Notes: generated by a model not told the origin, from the sequence alone. 41,690 nucleotides of DNA from Chryseobacterium sp. FP211-J200 (GCF_001643375.1 NZ_LSHB01000038.1:1-41690); one strand, 5' to 3'. Positions 1-8,394 are shown, numbered from the stretch's first letter. Translations and numbers: made by a program.

Positions 1-2
1 TA

Positions 3-533
3 ATGCACTACGAGTTATTATATAATGATGATGAAAATGTGTACTATGAACAATTGCAGGAAAGAGATTTAGAACTTAAACAATTAATATTAAGTCTTTG
101 TGAGGAATATGAAGATAGTATTCAAGCTAAAAAACTAATATATGCTCAAGACTTTGCTGAACGCGTATTTCATGATAGAGTACTTTGTGAATTTATTTCA
201 AAGCTTTTATTAGTTATAGGTTTTGATGGTACAGAAGAAGAGAATGAAGAGCCAAAACAATGGATTAAGAGAAAGTATCTTCAAAGTTGGGCGAAAAAAG
301 CAATTATTGCAAGAGATCGAGGGCAATGTGCTAAGTGTGGTCGAAATTTAGTAATGGAACTTGTTGCTAGTTACCATTTTGATCATATTCTTCCATTATT
401 CCAGGGAGGAACAAACGATCTTTCCAATTTTCAATTATTGTGTGAGGGATGTAATTTAGAAAAGTCAAAAAATATTATTCCCGTTAATACATCAATCCCT
501 AAATATCTTCAGATTAAAAAGTCTAAAAATTAA
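3..533 (+). CDS. HNH endonuclease (5' end may lie outside the window)
   Basis: A 176-residue protein whose C-terminal half is a zinc-type HNH nuclease domain: CxxC at Cys109/Cys112, the core FDHI with His128, Asn142 and a second CxxC at Cys147/Cys150 followed by Asn151 and Lys. HNH domains of this kind cut DNA with a beta-beta-alpha metal fold. The N-terminal hundred residues are acidic, helical and not recognised. The first ATG is only two bases from the window edge, so the true start could be upstream. It lies 61 bp ahead of a caspase-like gene and 0.9 kb ahead of a HEPN gene on the same strand, all strongly AT-rich compared with the tra genes after 3234. I infer that it is the nuclease effector of a defence operon. 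A stand-alone HNH gene of a mobile element is the alternative. Confidence 0.8.
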   Translation: MHYELLYNDDENVYYEQLQERDLELKQLILSLCEEYEDSIQAKKLIYAQDFAERVFHDRVLCEFISKLLLVIGFDGTEEENEEPKQWIKRKYLQSWAKKAIIARDRGQCAKCGRNLVMELVASYHFDHILPLFQGGTNDLSNFQLLCEGCNLEKSKNIIPVNTSIPKYLQIKKSKN

Positions 534-594
534 AAATAGTTGCAGATTAGAAGATGCAAATAATAAAGTAACGATTATTATAAAATTATAAAAA

Positions 595-1380
595 ATGGTT
601 GGAAATATAAAACATATTATTTTGATTGATAGTATAGATGAATCTGAAAATGTAAATTTTAATGCAGAATCATTTTACAGAGACAAAATTAGATACCCTG
701 CAATAGCTCAAGAGTCAACTATCACACACGAATACAAAAAAGCACCAAACTCAGAGACCTTTTTTGAAATTCTTAAAAATTTAAGTAAAGACTATCATTA
801 TTTAGCTGATGGGTTGCTGCTACATTTTGATATTCATGGAGACAAAAATAAGAAAGGTTTTGTCTTGGAAAGTAATGAATTAATACCATGGTCTGAAGTT
901 ATTAACCATTTAAGGACGCTTAATTTGATGCTGAAAAACAAATTATATCTTACGATGACCACCTGTTTTGGAAGATATCTTTATTTAGGAGTAGAGTTTA
1001 AATTAAAATCACCATATTCTTGCTATATCTCTTCATCTGAAAGCGTGGGAGAGATTGATGCCTATGAAAATTATGGAATATTATTTAATAAGCTTTTTGA
1101 AACAGGTAATCTTATAGCATCTTATAATGAAATGGATAATACAGATAATAAGATTTTTTATTACAAAGACTCAGAAATGACCTTCGAAAATGCTTTTAAC
1201 TCATTATATGAGAAACTAACAAAAGATGGATCACCTCTAAAAAAAATAGCTTTAGATAATGCAATTAAACATAGTCTTGAGCAAACCGGAAATAAATTAA
1301 GTTACGAAGAAGCGGAGGTGCTACAGCTTGCATCTTTAAATAAACTTCATAAAATCGTTAAAGAGAATTATCAATTTTAA
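595..1380 (+). CDS. Caspase-like (CHAT/C14-type) cysteine peptidase, putative
   Basis: A 261-residue soluble protein. The pattern fits the caspase-like fold: an N-terminal beta strand (HIILIDSID), a hydrophobic strand ending in His81-Gly82 (LLLHFDIHGD), then after 42 residues a second hydrophobic strand ending in Cys124 (LYLTMTTCFG), followed by a strand and a Ser-rich loop (SCYISSSES) and an ENYGILFNKL helix, as in C14/CHAT peptidases. Such proteases act as executioners in several bacterial defence systems, usually switched on by a sensor. Here there is no repeat or sensor domain in the same chain, so regulation would have to come from the neighbours. The gene sits 61 bp after the HNH gene and 51 bp before the HEPN gene, suggesting one transcript. 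The family call rests on motif spacing only and could be wrong; the residue pair itself is plainly visible. Confidence 0.6.
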   Translation: MVGNIKHIILIDSIDESENVNFNAESFYRDKIRYPAIAQESTITHEYKKAPNSETFFEILKNLSKDYHYLADGLLLHFDIHGDKNKKGFVLESNELIPWSEVINHLRTLNLMLKNKLYLTMTTCFGRYLYLGVEFKLKSPYSCYISSSESVGEIDAYENYGILFNKLFETGNLIASYNEMDNTDNKIFYYKDSEMTFENAFNSLYEKLTKDGSPLKKIALDNAIKHSLEQTGNKLSYEEAEVLQLASLNKLHKIVKENYQF

Positions 1381-1431
1381 ATTAAAAAAATTATCTCTCG
1401 TTATTTAAGTAATAATTTAGATTATTATGTA

Positions 1432-2613
1432 ATGGTATTAACAGAAAAATATATAAAGGATATTGAGAAAGGCATTTTGATTCTTGATCCTGATAAAGAA
1501 TTAGAAATAGAAACCGCAGAGTTAAAAGTTGGGGATAAAGAAATTATGCTTTTTTTTCCACGAGACGAAATTCGCATTTCTGTTACTGAATTTTTAAAAT
1601 ATCTTCCAGAGTTTGATAGTATTCATTGTAGCGACACGAAAGTTACATCTAATAAATTTACTCAAGTTCCGGTTTATAGTTTCGGAAAGCCAATTGATTA
1701 CATAGCAAATGAAATAAATTTTGTTGTAGAAGAGTCATTATATAAATTAAGACTGGTTAATAACCCAATTTTGATTGGAATTGCAGCAACAAAATTAGGT
1801 TTGTATGATAAGTATGCGCCACCTTGCTCATCTTACGTTGCACTCGAAATTGAGTATAAATCTCAAAATAGCCGCCTTACAGATGATGAAGAACTAAAAA
1901 TTATCAAAGCTTTTCTTTATGAAATGTCGTACGTATCAAAATCATCGATTGATTTTAATGTCATACAGGAAAGTGGTTTTTTTGATGATTATGAAAAGCC
2001 ACAAAAACAAGATATTACACTATCTTCATTAACTGTTTATAGTGAAGGAATGGATTTGTTTCGAAAAGCCATAAATTCAACCGATAAGGAAATCTCGTTT
2101 TTATACTTTTATAAAATTATCGAATACTATTCTCCAATTGCCGCAAGAAAATTAGCTTTTGAGAACCTTCTAAAAAAGATTGACACATTTAGATATCGAA
2201 CTGCAACCAGTAATGATTTGGCTTCTATATTTTCGATAGCTGACAAATTCAGAGTATCACTAACTGATAAAGAGCTAGCGCAAACATTGCTTGTAGATTC
2301 AATTGATATTGTTGATTTATTCTCAAAACTTCCGTCTGAGATAAAACTTAAAATGACGAAAAATTTACATTTTCAAGAAAGTGACTTAAATTATAAAAGT
2401 AAAAATGAAATACTGCAAGGAATAATAAAAAGTTTAGGAAACATCTTGTACAGTACTAGGAATTCAATTGTTCATGCAAAGTCTAATTATAATAGTGATA
2501 ACAATGAGTGTAGCAGCGAAGGGCTGCCCGGATTAAATGAGTTTCTCAAAGAAGCCTGTTATTCTATTATAAGTTGGAATAACCGTTTACCTAACCATTT
2601 AAAATTTGAATAA
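1432..2613 (+). CDS. HEPN-like protein with C-terminal RX4H motif
   Basis: A 393-residue protein with no signal peptide or membrane segment. Residues 1-190 look like a beta-rich sensor or adaptor domain that I do not recognise. From about 200 onward it is helical, with the phrase FLYFYKIIEYYSP (about 223-235) and near the end TRNSIVHAKSNY, in which Arg343 and His348 form an R-N-S-I-V-H motif. RX4-6H is the catalytic signature of HEPN ribonucleases, and the two-block layout (a helix containing an aromatic-rich YKIIEYY followed by RNSIVH) resembles the C-terminal domain of ApeA-type and other abortive-infection HEPN proteins. It is the last gene of the three-gene module. Role as an RNase effector or as a sensor is inference. 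Confidence 0.6.
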   Translation: MVLTEKYIKDIEKGILILDPDKELEIETAELKVGDKEIMLFFPRDEIRISVTEFLKYLPEFDSIHCSDTKVTSNKFTQVPVYSFGKPIDYIANEINFVVEESLYKLRLVNNPILIGIAATKLGLYDKYAPPCSSYVALEIEYKSQNSRLTDDEELKIIKAFLYEMSYVSKSSIDFNVIQESGFFDDYEKPQKQDITLSSLTVYSEGMDLFRKAINSTDKEISFLYFYKIIEYYSPIAARKLAFENLLKKIDTFRYRTATSNDLASIFSIADKFRVSLTDKELAQTLLVDSIDIVDLFSKLPSEIKLKMTKNLHFQESDLNYKSKNEILQGIIKSLGNILYSTRNSIVHAKSNYNSDNNECSSEGLPGLNEFLKEACYSIISWNNRLPNHLKFE

Positions 2614-2790
2614 TGATATTCTGGTCAAAGTTTCCTTTAAAAACATAAAACTTTATGTAGCGCTAATTAATTCTGGAAACGAATATCTTTGCATGATTTC
2701 TCATATAAGTGAGTTTTCATGGTTATTAGTTTTATCCCTATTTATTGGGAATTTTTAATTTTTATATCTACAATTATTCAGAGTATAAAA

Positions 2791-2815
2791 AAATCCTGAC
2801 AACAAGTCAGGATTT
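2791..2815 (-). terminator. Intrinsic terminator, leftward
   Basis: A perfect 10-bp stem (AAATCCTGAC / GTCAGGATTT) with loop AACAA is followed, reading leftward, by a T-run (positions 2784-2790 are A on the + strand). It overlaps the stop codon of the regulator remnant on the minus strand and must have ended that gene. It also closes off the defence module on its right. Confidence 0.8.
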
Positions 2816-3050
2816 AGTATTTCAAGTATATAGAATATAGCCTTATAAGTTTTTTCTTCGAATTTATTGCTTTATCAATTTCATCGTCGCTGACATCCTT
2901 GACTACTTCAAAATATTTACTGATATCAATTTTGAAATAATCATAGATAAGATAGATGTTTTGCAGAGTTGTATTTGGAAGTGATTCTTCGCGAGCGCAG
3001 TTCCAATCGATATTGTATTTTTCCTTTATATCATTATTTAAATATTTCGC
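2814..3050 (-). pseudogene. C-terminal remnant of a helix-turn-helix regulator
   Basis: Reading leftward, an open frame of 78 codons ends in TAA at 2814-2816 just inside a terminator, but has a TGA at 3051-3053 and no start codon or DNA-binding N-terminus. The peptide (for example YNIDWNCAREESLPNTTLQN and DISKYFEVVKDVSDDEIDKA) resembles the tail of XRE-type regulators common in Bacteroidota mobile elements, by family memory only. Its open frame stops being coherent exactly where the traI remnant begins on the opposite strand, so it appears cut by the same rearrangement. The terminator is retained, which shows it was once an expressed gene. Confidence 0.55.
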
Positions 3051-3232
3051 TCAATGATAAAGAAAGAATGGATGTTGTTGACAGGGTCTACAAAGAGGTC
3101 AAAGAGTACCACAATCTGGTGCGTTACTATACCAACAAGAATATTTCTGTCAGCTATCTCAGAGCAAAAAAACAGAATAATACCCAAAGGGTGCTGGATC
3201 TTTACGGTACGTCAAACCAAAAATACTGGTAA
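3046..3232 (+). pseudogene. traI: traI remnant (C-terminal end only)
   Basis: About 62 codons of a conjugative-transposon TraI-like C-terminus remain: from LNDKERMDVVDRVYKEV to VLDLYGTSNQKYW. Upstream of about 3046 the frame stays open to 2969 by chance, but that sequence is the antisense of the regulator remnant. TraI of CTnDOT-type elements is roughly 200 residues, so two thirds or more is gone. The stop codon TAA is one base ahead of the traJ ATG, the normal tight gene order, which confirms identity by position. Without its start and upstream genes it is presumably not expressed. Confidence 0.65.
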
Positions 3233-3233
3233 G

Positions 3234-4226
3234 ATGGAACCGAGTAATTTACACGAAGTCCTTCGTTCTGTTTATGATGAGATGATGCCATTGTGCGCCG
3301 ATATGGCTGCAGTAGCAAAGGGCGTGGCTGGCCTAGGCGCACTGTTTTATGTGGCCATCAAGGTGTGGCAGTCGCTGAGCCGTGCGGAACCGATTGATCT
3401 GTTTCCAATGCTGAGACCCTTTGCCATCGGCATCTGTATTATGTTCTTCTCGACATTGGTGCTTGGCAGTATCAATGGCGTTTTAAGTCCGATCGTTCAG
3501 GGTAGCCATTCAATGCTCGAAGATAAAGTCCTGGATCTTAATGAACTGCAACAGCAAAAAGATCTTCTGGAACGGGAAGCCATGCTCAGAAATCCCGAAA
3601 TGGCCTATCTGATATCGGATGAGGAATTTGATAAAAAGTTGGAAGAGCTGGGATGGTCGCCATCCGATCTGGTCACGATGTCCGGGATGTATATTGAAAG
3701 AGAAATGTTCGATATCAAGAAGCAGATCAGGGATGGATTCCGCGAGTTTCTGGAGATCCTATTTCAGTCCGCAGCGTTGGTCATTGACACGATCCGGACC
3801 TTCTTTCTCATCGTTCTTTCCATATTGGGACCCATTGCGTTTGCCATCTCCGTTTGGGACGGATTTCAGACCACGCTGACCCAATGGCTGACAAGATATA
3901 TCAGTGTCTATCTGTGGTTGCCGGTTGCTGATATTTTCAGTTCGATTCTGGCCAAGATACAATCGCTCATTCTGGAGCGGGACATTGAGATGCTGGCAGA
4001 TCCGAACTTCATTCCTGATACTTCTAACACGGTTTACATCATCTATATGATCATCGGGATCATCGGATATTTCACGGTTCCGACCGTTACCGGATGGGTC
4101 ATTCAGGCAGGAGGAGCAGGAAATTTTATGCGTAATGTCAATCAGACCGCCACAAAATCAGGAAATATTGCAGGGGCAGCAGCGGGCTCTGCAACAGGAA
4201 ATATCTCAGGCAGATTATTAAAATAA
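3234..4226 (+). CDS. traJ: Conjugative transposon protein TraJ
   Basis: A polytopic inner-membrane protein of 330 residues, the VirB6-like channel component of the CTnDOT-type conjugation apparatus. It begins MEPSNLHEVLRSVYDEMMPL, the typical TraJ start, then has hydrophobic stretches around residues 25-45, 60-85, 175-205, 210-240 and 275-300, and a Gly/Ala/Ser-rich tail. The frame is open from 3054, but the ATG at 3234 directly after the traI stop is chosen because the preceding residues are traI read in another frame. It leads the run traJ-K-L-M-N-O-Q. The base composition is clearly richer in G+C than the defence module to its left. The gene itself is intact, although its partners traK and traN are broken. 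Confidence 0.9.
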   Translation: MEPSNLHEVLRSVYDEMMPLCADMAAVAKGVAGLGALFYVAIKVWQSLSRAEPIDLFPMLRPFAIGICIMFFSTLVLGSINGVLSPIVQGSHSMLEDKVLDLNELQQQKDLLEREAMLRNPEMAYLISDEEFDKKLEELGWSPSDLVTMSGMYIEREMFDIKKQIRDGFREFLEILFQSAALVIDTIRTFFLIVLSILGPIAFAISVWDGFQTTLTQWLTRYISVYLWLPVADIFSSILAKIQSLILERDIEMLADPNFIPDTSNTVYIIYMIIGIIGYFTVPTVTGWVIQAGGAGNFMRNVNQTATKSGNIAGAAAGSATGNISGRLLK

Positions 4227-4238
4227 AAACACGATCCA

Positions 4239-4862
4239 ATGGAATTTAAAACTTTAAGAAATATAGAGAGCAGCTTCAAACACATCCGTTTGTTCACATT
4301 TGTTTTTGCAGTGCTTTGTTTTGCAGTGGTAGGAATCGTTGTTTTCAAGTCCTATCAATTTGCCGAGGAACAGCGACAAAAGATCTATGTATTGGATAAC
4401 GGCAAGTCGCTGATGGTGGCACTCTCTCAGGATATGTCCATCAATAGACCTGTAGAAGCCAGAGAGCATGTAAGGCGATTTCATGAATTGTTTTTTACGG
4501 TGGCTCCGGATAAGAATGCCATCGAAAGCAATGTTAAAAGAGCTTTCAATCTGGCAGATCAGTCTGCCTTTAACTACTACAAAGACCTGCAGGAAAAAGG
4601 TTATTACAACCGAATCATTTCCGGCAATATTCAGCAGAGGGTTGAGGTTGACAGTGTGGTGGCTGATTTCAATAATTACCCTTATCAGGTTAAAACATTT
4701 GCCAGGCAGTTCATTATCCGGTAAAGCAATCTGACGATACGGAGCCTGATTACCGACTGTTCACTGGTCAACTCAGTGAGGTCAGACAGCAATCCCCAGG
4801 GATTTACTATTGAAAAATTCAATGTCATTGAAAACAAAGATGTTGAAACTGTTGAACGTTAA
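4239..4862 (+). pseudogene. traK: traK interrupted by an in-frame TAA
   Basis: TraK is the VirB8-like bitopic inner-membrane protein of the mating apparatus. The first 161 codons (MEFKTLRNIESSFKHIR..., membrane segment at about 22-42) stop at TAA 4722-4724. Reading on in the same frame gives 45 more residues (SNLTIRSLITDCSLVNSVRS ... NVIENKDVETVER) ending at TAA 4860-4862, which is the normal TraK C-terminus. Restoring one sense codon gives 207 residues, the usual family length. TAA from TCA (Ser) is a single base change. The gene follows traJ by 12 bp and precedes traL by 11 bp. The truncated 161-residue product lacks its conserved end and is probably inactive. A base-calling error is the alternative. 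Confidence 0.9.
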
Positions 4863-4873
4863 AAATAAGAACA

Positions 4874-5143
4874 ATGAAAAAAATAAGAGATACAATAGAA
4901 CGTCATGTTTTAAAGGCCGATCAAAAATGGAAGGCGCTACCAGCGGCTCAGCAGAGGTTATTGACTAAGCTTTTTTTTGGATGTTATGCCGTGCTTACAG
5001 TCATTGTGCTGGTCAGTATAGCTGTTTCGACTGGAAATAAGAATAATACCATGTCGATCAGTCACATCACCACCTTTTCAGACCGTGTTGATGTGGGAAA
5101 TGCTGCAAATGATAGTCGCACGAATACCCCGCTTAAAAGATAG
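4874..5143 (+). CDS. traL: Conjugative transposon protein TraL
   Basis: A short (89 residues) bitopic protein with a basic N-terminus (MKKIRDTIERHVLKADQKWK), one membrane segment at about 32-52 and a short periplasmic tail. Size, topology and position between traK and traM match TraL of CTnDOT-family elements; its exact biochemical role is not known. The start ATG at 4874 lies 11 bp after the original traK stop, and the next gene begins 4 bp after its TAG. Confidence 0.85.
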   Translation: MKKIRDTIERHVLKADQKWKALPAAQQRLLTKLFFGCYAVLTVIVLVSIAVSTGNKNNTMSISHITTFSDRVDVGNAANDSRTNTPLKR

Positions 5144-5147
5144 TCTT

Positions 5148-6440
5148 ATGAAAGATTCAAATACAATTAAGATCACTGAAGGTGATTCAACGCAATCTGA
5201 GCAAGAACCAAAAAACTTTCAGAATTCACAGTGGGAGCGACTAAAGAAGCCTGTGATTTATTTTTTGATGGCAGCGGTTTGTGTCGGTTGTTTTTACCTC
5301 ATTTTTAAGCCTGAGGAGAATAAAATCGTTGATGATTCCGGTTTTAATGCGGGTATCCCGCAGGCCAAGGATGATCAGCTGCAATCTGACAAACAGAAAG
5401 CCTATGAACAGCAATTATTGGAGCAAAAAAATGAGGAGAAAAGGAATGCGATCACCACTTTATCGGATTACTGGTCTGACGAAAACAACCTAGACGCTAA
5501 TCCCAATGGAAATTCTTTGACAGAAAGTTCGGCCGGCCTTCCACCGTCTGGTCAGAATGCTGTTAAAAGTTATCGCAATGCGCAGCAAACATTGAGTTCC
5601 TTCTACAGTCGCGATGATCGTGAAGTAAATAACCTCAGAAATGAAATCTCCAAATTAAAGAATGAGGCTGCCCAGAACAATGCTGTCCCTGCAGGTATGG
5701 GCGTCAATGACCAGCTGGAACTGATGGAGAAATCCTACCAGATGGCTGCCAAGTATCTCCCTGTCAATAATAAGGAGGCGGAATCAGTGTCCGTAAAAGA
5801 TGATGTGAAACCATCTACTAACAAGGATCCGCTTTTCACAGCGGCAAAACCGGTCCGTCAAAATGTTGTCTCATCCTTGTACAGGGAACCGTCAGACAGT
5901 GCATTTGTAACAGGTTTTAATCATCGTTTTTTTGGATCTGACCATGATATTAAAGATGAAAGGCAAGTCGGTAATGCGATTAAAGGCATTGTACAGGAAA
6001 CAAAAACAATGACTTCTGAAAGTACTTTATCCATAAGACTTGTGGAAAATATGCGACTTGGCCGCAAGGATATTCCCACCGGAACATCGCTTAAAGCTAC
6101 AGGAAAGTTTCAGGGTGGGAGGCTGCAGCTCATCATTTCATCCATCGAATATCAGGGCAGTATCTATCCGGTAGAGATCAATGTTTATGACAATGATGGT
6201 CAGCCAGGTTTGTATGTTCCGTATTCTCCGGAACAAAATGCAGTGACCGACATTATGGGCAATATGGGTCAGACCTCCGGCACCAATATTATGATGACCC
6301 AATCGGCAGGACAACAGATCGCTGCAGACTTGAGCAGGGGGGTGGTTCAAGGCTTGTCGGGCTATTTCCAAAAACGAGTCCGACAGCCCAAAGTCACTGT
6401 AAAGTCTGGTCAACAGGTATTTCTGGTATCTAAAAAATAA
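5148..6440 (+). CDS. traM: Conjugative transposon protein TraM (VirB10-like)
   Basis: A 430-residue protein: N-terminal cytoplasmic tail, one membrane segment (about 36-56), a long charged, Gln/Asn-rich periplasmic region, and the conserved TraM C-terminal domain from about 280 on (SIRLVENMRLGRKDIPTGTS, IYPVEINVYDNDGQPGLYVP). VirB10-like proteins bridge the inner and outer membrane complexes of type IV secretion systems. The reading frame is open from 5085, but the ATG at 5148 is chosen because the 21 preceding codons overlap traL and the stretch after it has the expected charged N-terminus. The gene is intact. Confidence 0.92.
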   Translation: MKDSNTIKITEGDSTQSEQEPKNFQNSQWERLKKPVIYFLMAAVCVGCFYLIFKPEENKIVDDSGFNAGIPQAKDDQLQSDKQKAYEQQLLEQKNEEKRNAITTLSDYWSDENNLDANPNGNSLTESSAGLPPSGQNAVKSYRNAQQTLSSFYSRDDREVNNLRNEISKLKNEAAQNNAVPAGMGVNDQLELMEKSYQMAAKYLPVNNKEAESVSVKDDVKPSTNKDPLFTAAKPVRQNVVSSLYREPSDSAFVTGFNHRFFGSDHDIKDERQVGNAIKGIVQETKTMTSESTLSIRLVENMRLGRKDIPTGTSLKATGKFQGGRLQLIISSIEYQGSIYPVEINVYDNDGQPGLYVPYSPEQNAVTDIMGNMGQTSGTNIMMTQSAGQQIAADLSRGVVQGLSGYFQKRVRQPKVTVKSGQQVFLVSKK

Positions 6441-6458
6441 CCAATCAAAAAATAAAAA

Positions 6459-7362
6459 ATGAATAAAATTAAAAGTCATTATCTATTGATAATTCTGTTT
6501 TTGCTCTTTGCGAACAGATCGTCCGCTCAGGATTCTATCTTAACTCATCTGCCATTGGAAGAGGCAAAATTAGCATCCTACAAAATGCAGGTCACGTACA
6601 ACAAGACTTCCCATCTGCTGTTTCCTTCACCGATCCGCTATGTTGATCTCGGAAGTGATATGGTGATCGCCAGTAAGGCTGATCCTATCGGAAATGTTCT
6701 TCGTGTCAAATCTGCCGTCAGGGATTTTGAAGAAGAAACGAATTTTTCAGTGATCACAGAGGATGGAAAGTTTTACAACTTTGATGTCTATTACAAGTTC
6801 TTATCCGGACGTGCTCAGTTATGATTTGTTAAAGCAGCAAAGAATCATGGAACAACAATATTCTACGGATGTTTTGTTTGAAGACCTGAAAGGAAGTTCG
6901 TCTTCCCTTATAGAACTGATCATGGAAAATCTGTATGAAAAAAGCCATAGAACGATCAAACATATTGCTTCTAAAAGCTTTGGAATTCAGTTTTCAGTGA
7001 GGGCGCTGCATGTCAATGACAACAAATATTATTTTACTTTACAGCTTAACAACAGCAGTAATGTAGCCTATGAAATCGAATGGGTCACTTTTAAAATTGT
7101 CGACAAGAAGATTTTAAAAAGAACCGTTGTGCAAGACAAAATGTTAGAGCCGATCAGGGTCAATATGCCGGTCACAACAGCTTCTCACCATTCCGACCTG
7201 ATGGGAATTTATTTATTGGATCAGTTTACCCTTTTGAAAGATCAGGTTTTAGAAATCGAAATTCTGGAAAAAAATGGTGGCAGGCATCAGAAGGTAGAAC
7301 TTGAAAATAAAGATCTCATCAATGCCAGATTGATCAACGGTTTAACTATAAAATCGAGATAA
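6459..7362 (+). pseudogene. traN: traN with a one-base frameshift
   Basis: TraN (VirB9-like, DUF4138) forms the outer-membrane part of the mating channel. Residues 1-112 read from the ATG at 6459, with a signal peptide (MNKIKSHYLLIILFLLFANR) and the conserved HLLFPSPIRYVDLGS and NFSVITEDGKFYNFDVYY. After the Tyr codon at 6792-6794 the frame ends early at TGA 6822-6824, whereas the +1 frame continues with SSYPDVLSYDLLKQQRIMEQ to a TAA at 7360-7362. Dropping one A at about 6795 would restore a 300-residue TraN. No product with the C-terminal domain is expected unless ribosomes shift frame, and I see no slippery heptamer there. The gene is followed after one base by traO. Confidence 0.9.
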
Positions 7363-7363
7363 G

Positions 7364-7921
7364 ATGAAAAAGATATTTTTGATAATCATAGCATTACTGA
7401 TGAATAGTAAGACTGGTGCTCAGCAAATGATCCCGAAGCAAAAAGGTTTCGAGATCTCATATTCCGTATTTCCGCAATCGCCTGAAAAACAAAATTATGC
7501 CCTAAGTGAAGGTCTCATCTCTTATGGCAAAAATGGGAACTATCTTTTCGGGTTGGCGGAATACGGAAGAAAATATAATGATTATACCCATTATGATATT
7601 CCGATTGATACTTTCCTGCTCAATGCAGGTTACAGTCTCCATCTATGGGGAGATCATTTGCGAAATGTCAATTTAAATCTAGGTTTAGGCGGGCTAGCAG
7701 GTTATGAGCAGATCAATAAGGGAAATGAAATGATCGATGATGGCTCTAAAATTAATTCAACCGAGAATTTTATTTACGGTGCCAATGGTAAGCTGTCTTT
7801 GGAAAGTTACCTGACGGAACAACTGGTTGCTCTGGTCAATGGGCAATTACGCTATCTGCTAAACAGTCAGCTTGTTCAATTACACGGTTTGTTTGGTTTT
7901 GGATTTCGATTTAATTTTTAA
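7364..7921 (+). CDS. traO: Conjugative transposon protein TraO
   Basis: A secreted 185-residue protein with a signal peptide (MKKIFLIIIALLMNSKTGAQ) and a beta-rich body with alternating aromatic residues (NLNLGLGGLAGYEQ, GLFGFGFRFNF at the end), ending in Phe as outer-membrane beta-barrel proteins do. It matches TraO of CTnDOT-type elements in size, order and C-terminus. The ATG is one base after the traN stop. In CTnDOT a primase-like traP normally follows; here traO is followed directly by the traQ-like gene. Confidence 0.85.
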   Translation: MKKIFLIIIALLMNSKTGAQQMIPKQKGFEISYSVFPQSPEKQNYALSEGLISYGKNGNYLFGLAEYGRKYNDYTHYDIPIDTFLLNAGYSLHLWGDHLRNVNLNLGLGGLAGYEQINKGNEMIDDGSKINSTENFIYGANGKLSLESYLTEQLVALVNGQLRYLLNSQLVQLHGLFGFGFRFNF

Positions 7922-7932
7922 AATGTTACAAA

Positions 7933-8373
7933 ATGAAAAATGTCATCACAAAAAAATTATCAATATTGTTTCGGTATTCGCTGGTCATCATAATTACAAT
8001 TTTGCTACTGAGTTCTTGTCAAAACAACGATCTGGAAATCCAGCAGGACTTTCCATTCGAGGTTGAAATATTGCCTGTGCCTTCAGAGATCGCGGAAAAT
8101 GAAACCGTAGAAATCAGGATATCACTTATTACTCTTTCAAATTTTAACGGCACAACATACAGTGTTCGTTACTTTCAGTTTGAAGGCTCCGGTCAACTTC
8201 GCTATTACAACGACGAGCCCTACCTGCCTAATGATGAATATCCATTAAAGCAAAAGCAATTCAGGCTTTACTACACCTCTCAAGCTTCGGAATCCCATCA
8301 GTTCAGTATTTGGATCAAAGATAGTTTTGGAAACGAACGAAGGGTCGATTTTGAATTTGACAATGCTTCATAA
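7933..8373 (+). CDS. traQ: TraQ-like lipoprotein (DUF3872)
   Basis: A 146-residue lipoprotein: long hydrophobic signal ending in LLLSSC (Cys29), then a single immunoglobulin-like beta domain with family hallmarks of conjugal-transfer TraQ/DUF3872, namely DFPFEVEILPVP, IAENETVEIRISL, YSVRYFQFEGSGQL, PNDEYPL, FRLYYTS and IKDSFGNERRVDFEF. It is the last gene of the tra run and is followed 21 bp later by a strong terminator. Its role in mating is unknown. Intact here. Confidence 0.85.
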   Translation: MKNVITKKLSILFRYSLVIIITILLLSSCQNNDLEIQQDFPFEVEILPVPSEIAENETVEIRISLITLSNFNGTTYSVRYFQFEGSGQLRYYNDEPYLPNDEYPLKQKQFRLYYTSQASESHQFSIWIKDSFGNERRVDFEFDNAS

Positions 8374-8394
8374 AAAAATAAAATTGCATTACAG

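Noticed and set aside
2693-2758. A 21-codon hydrophobic frame (MISHISEFSWLLVLSL...) after a TATCTTTG sequence, like a type I toxin
   Set aside because: The predicted transcript start would fall after the ATG, there is no ribosome-binding site, and AT-rich DNA makes such short frames common.
2969-3045. Upstream part of the frame that leads into traI
   Set aside because: It is the antisense of the regulator remnant and has no traI similarity; the frame is open by chance.
4722-4862. Programmed stop-codon readthrough in traK
   Set aside because: No recoding signal or stem-loop is evident behind the TAA, and related TraK proteins have a sense codon there; a plain nonsense mutation is simpler.
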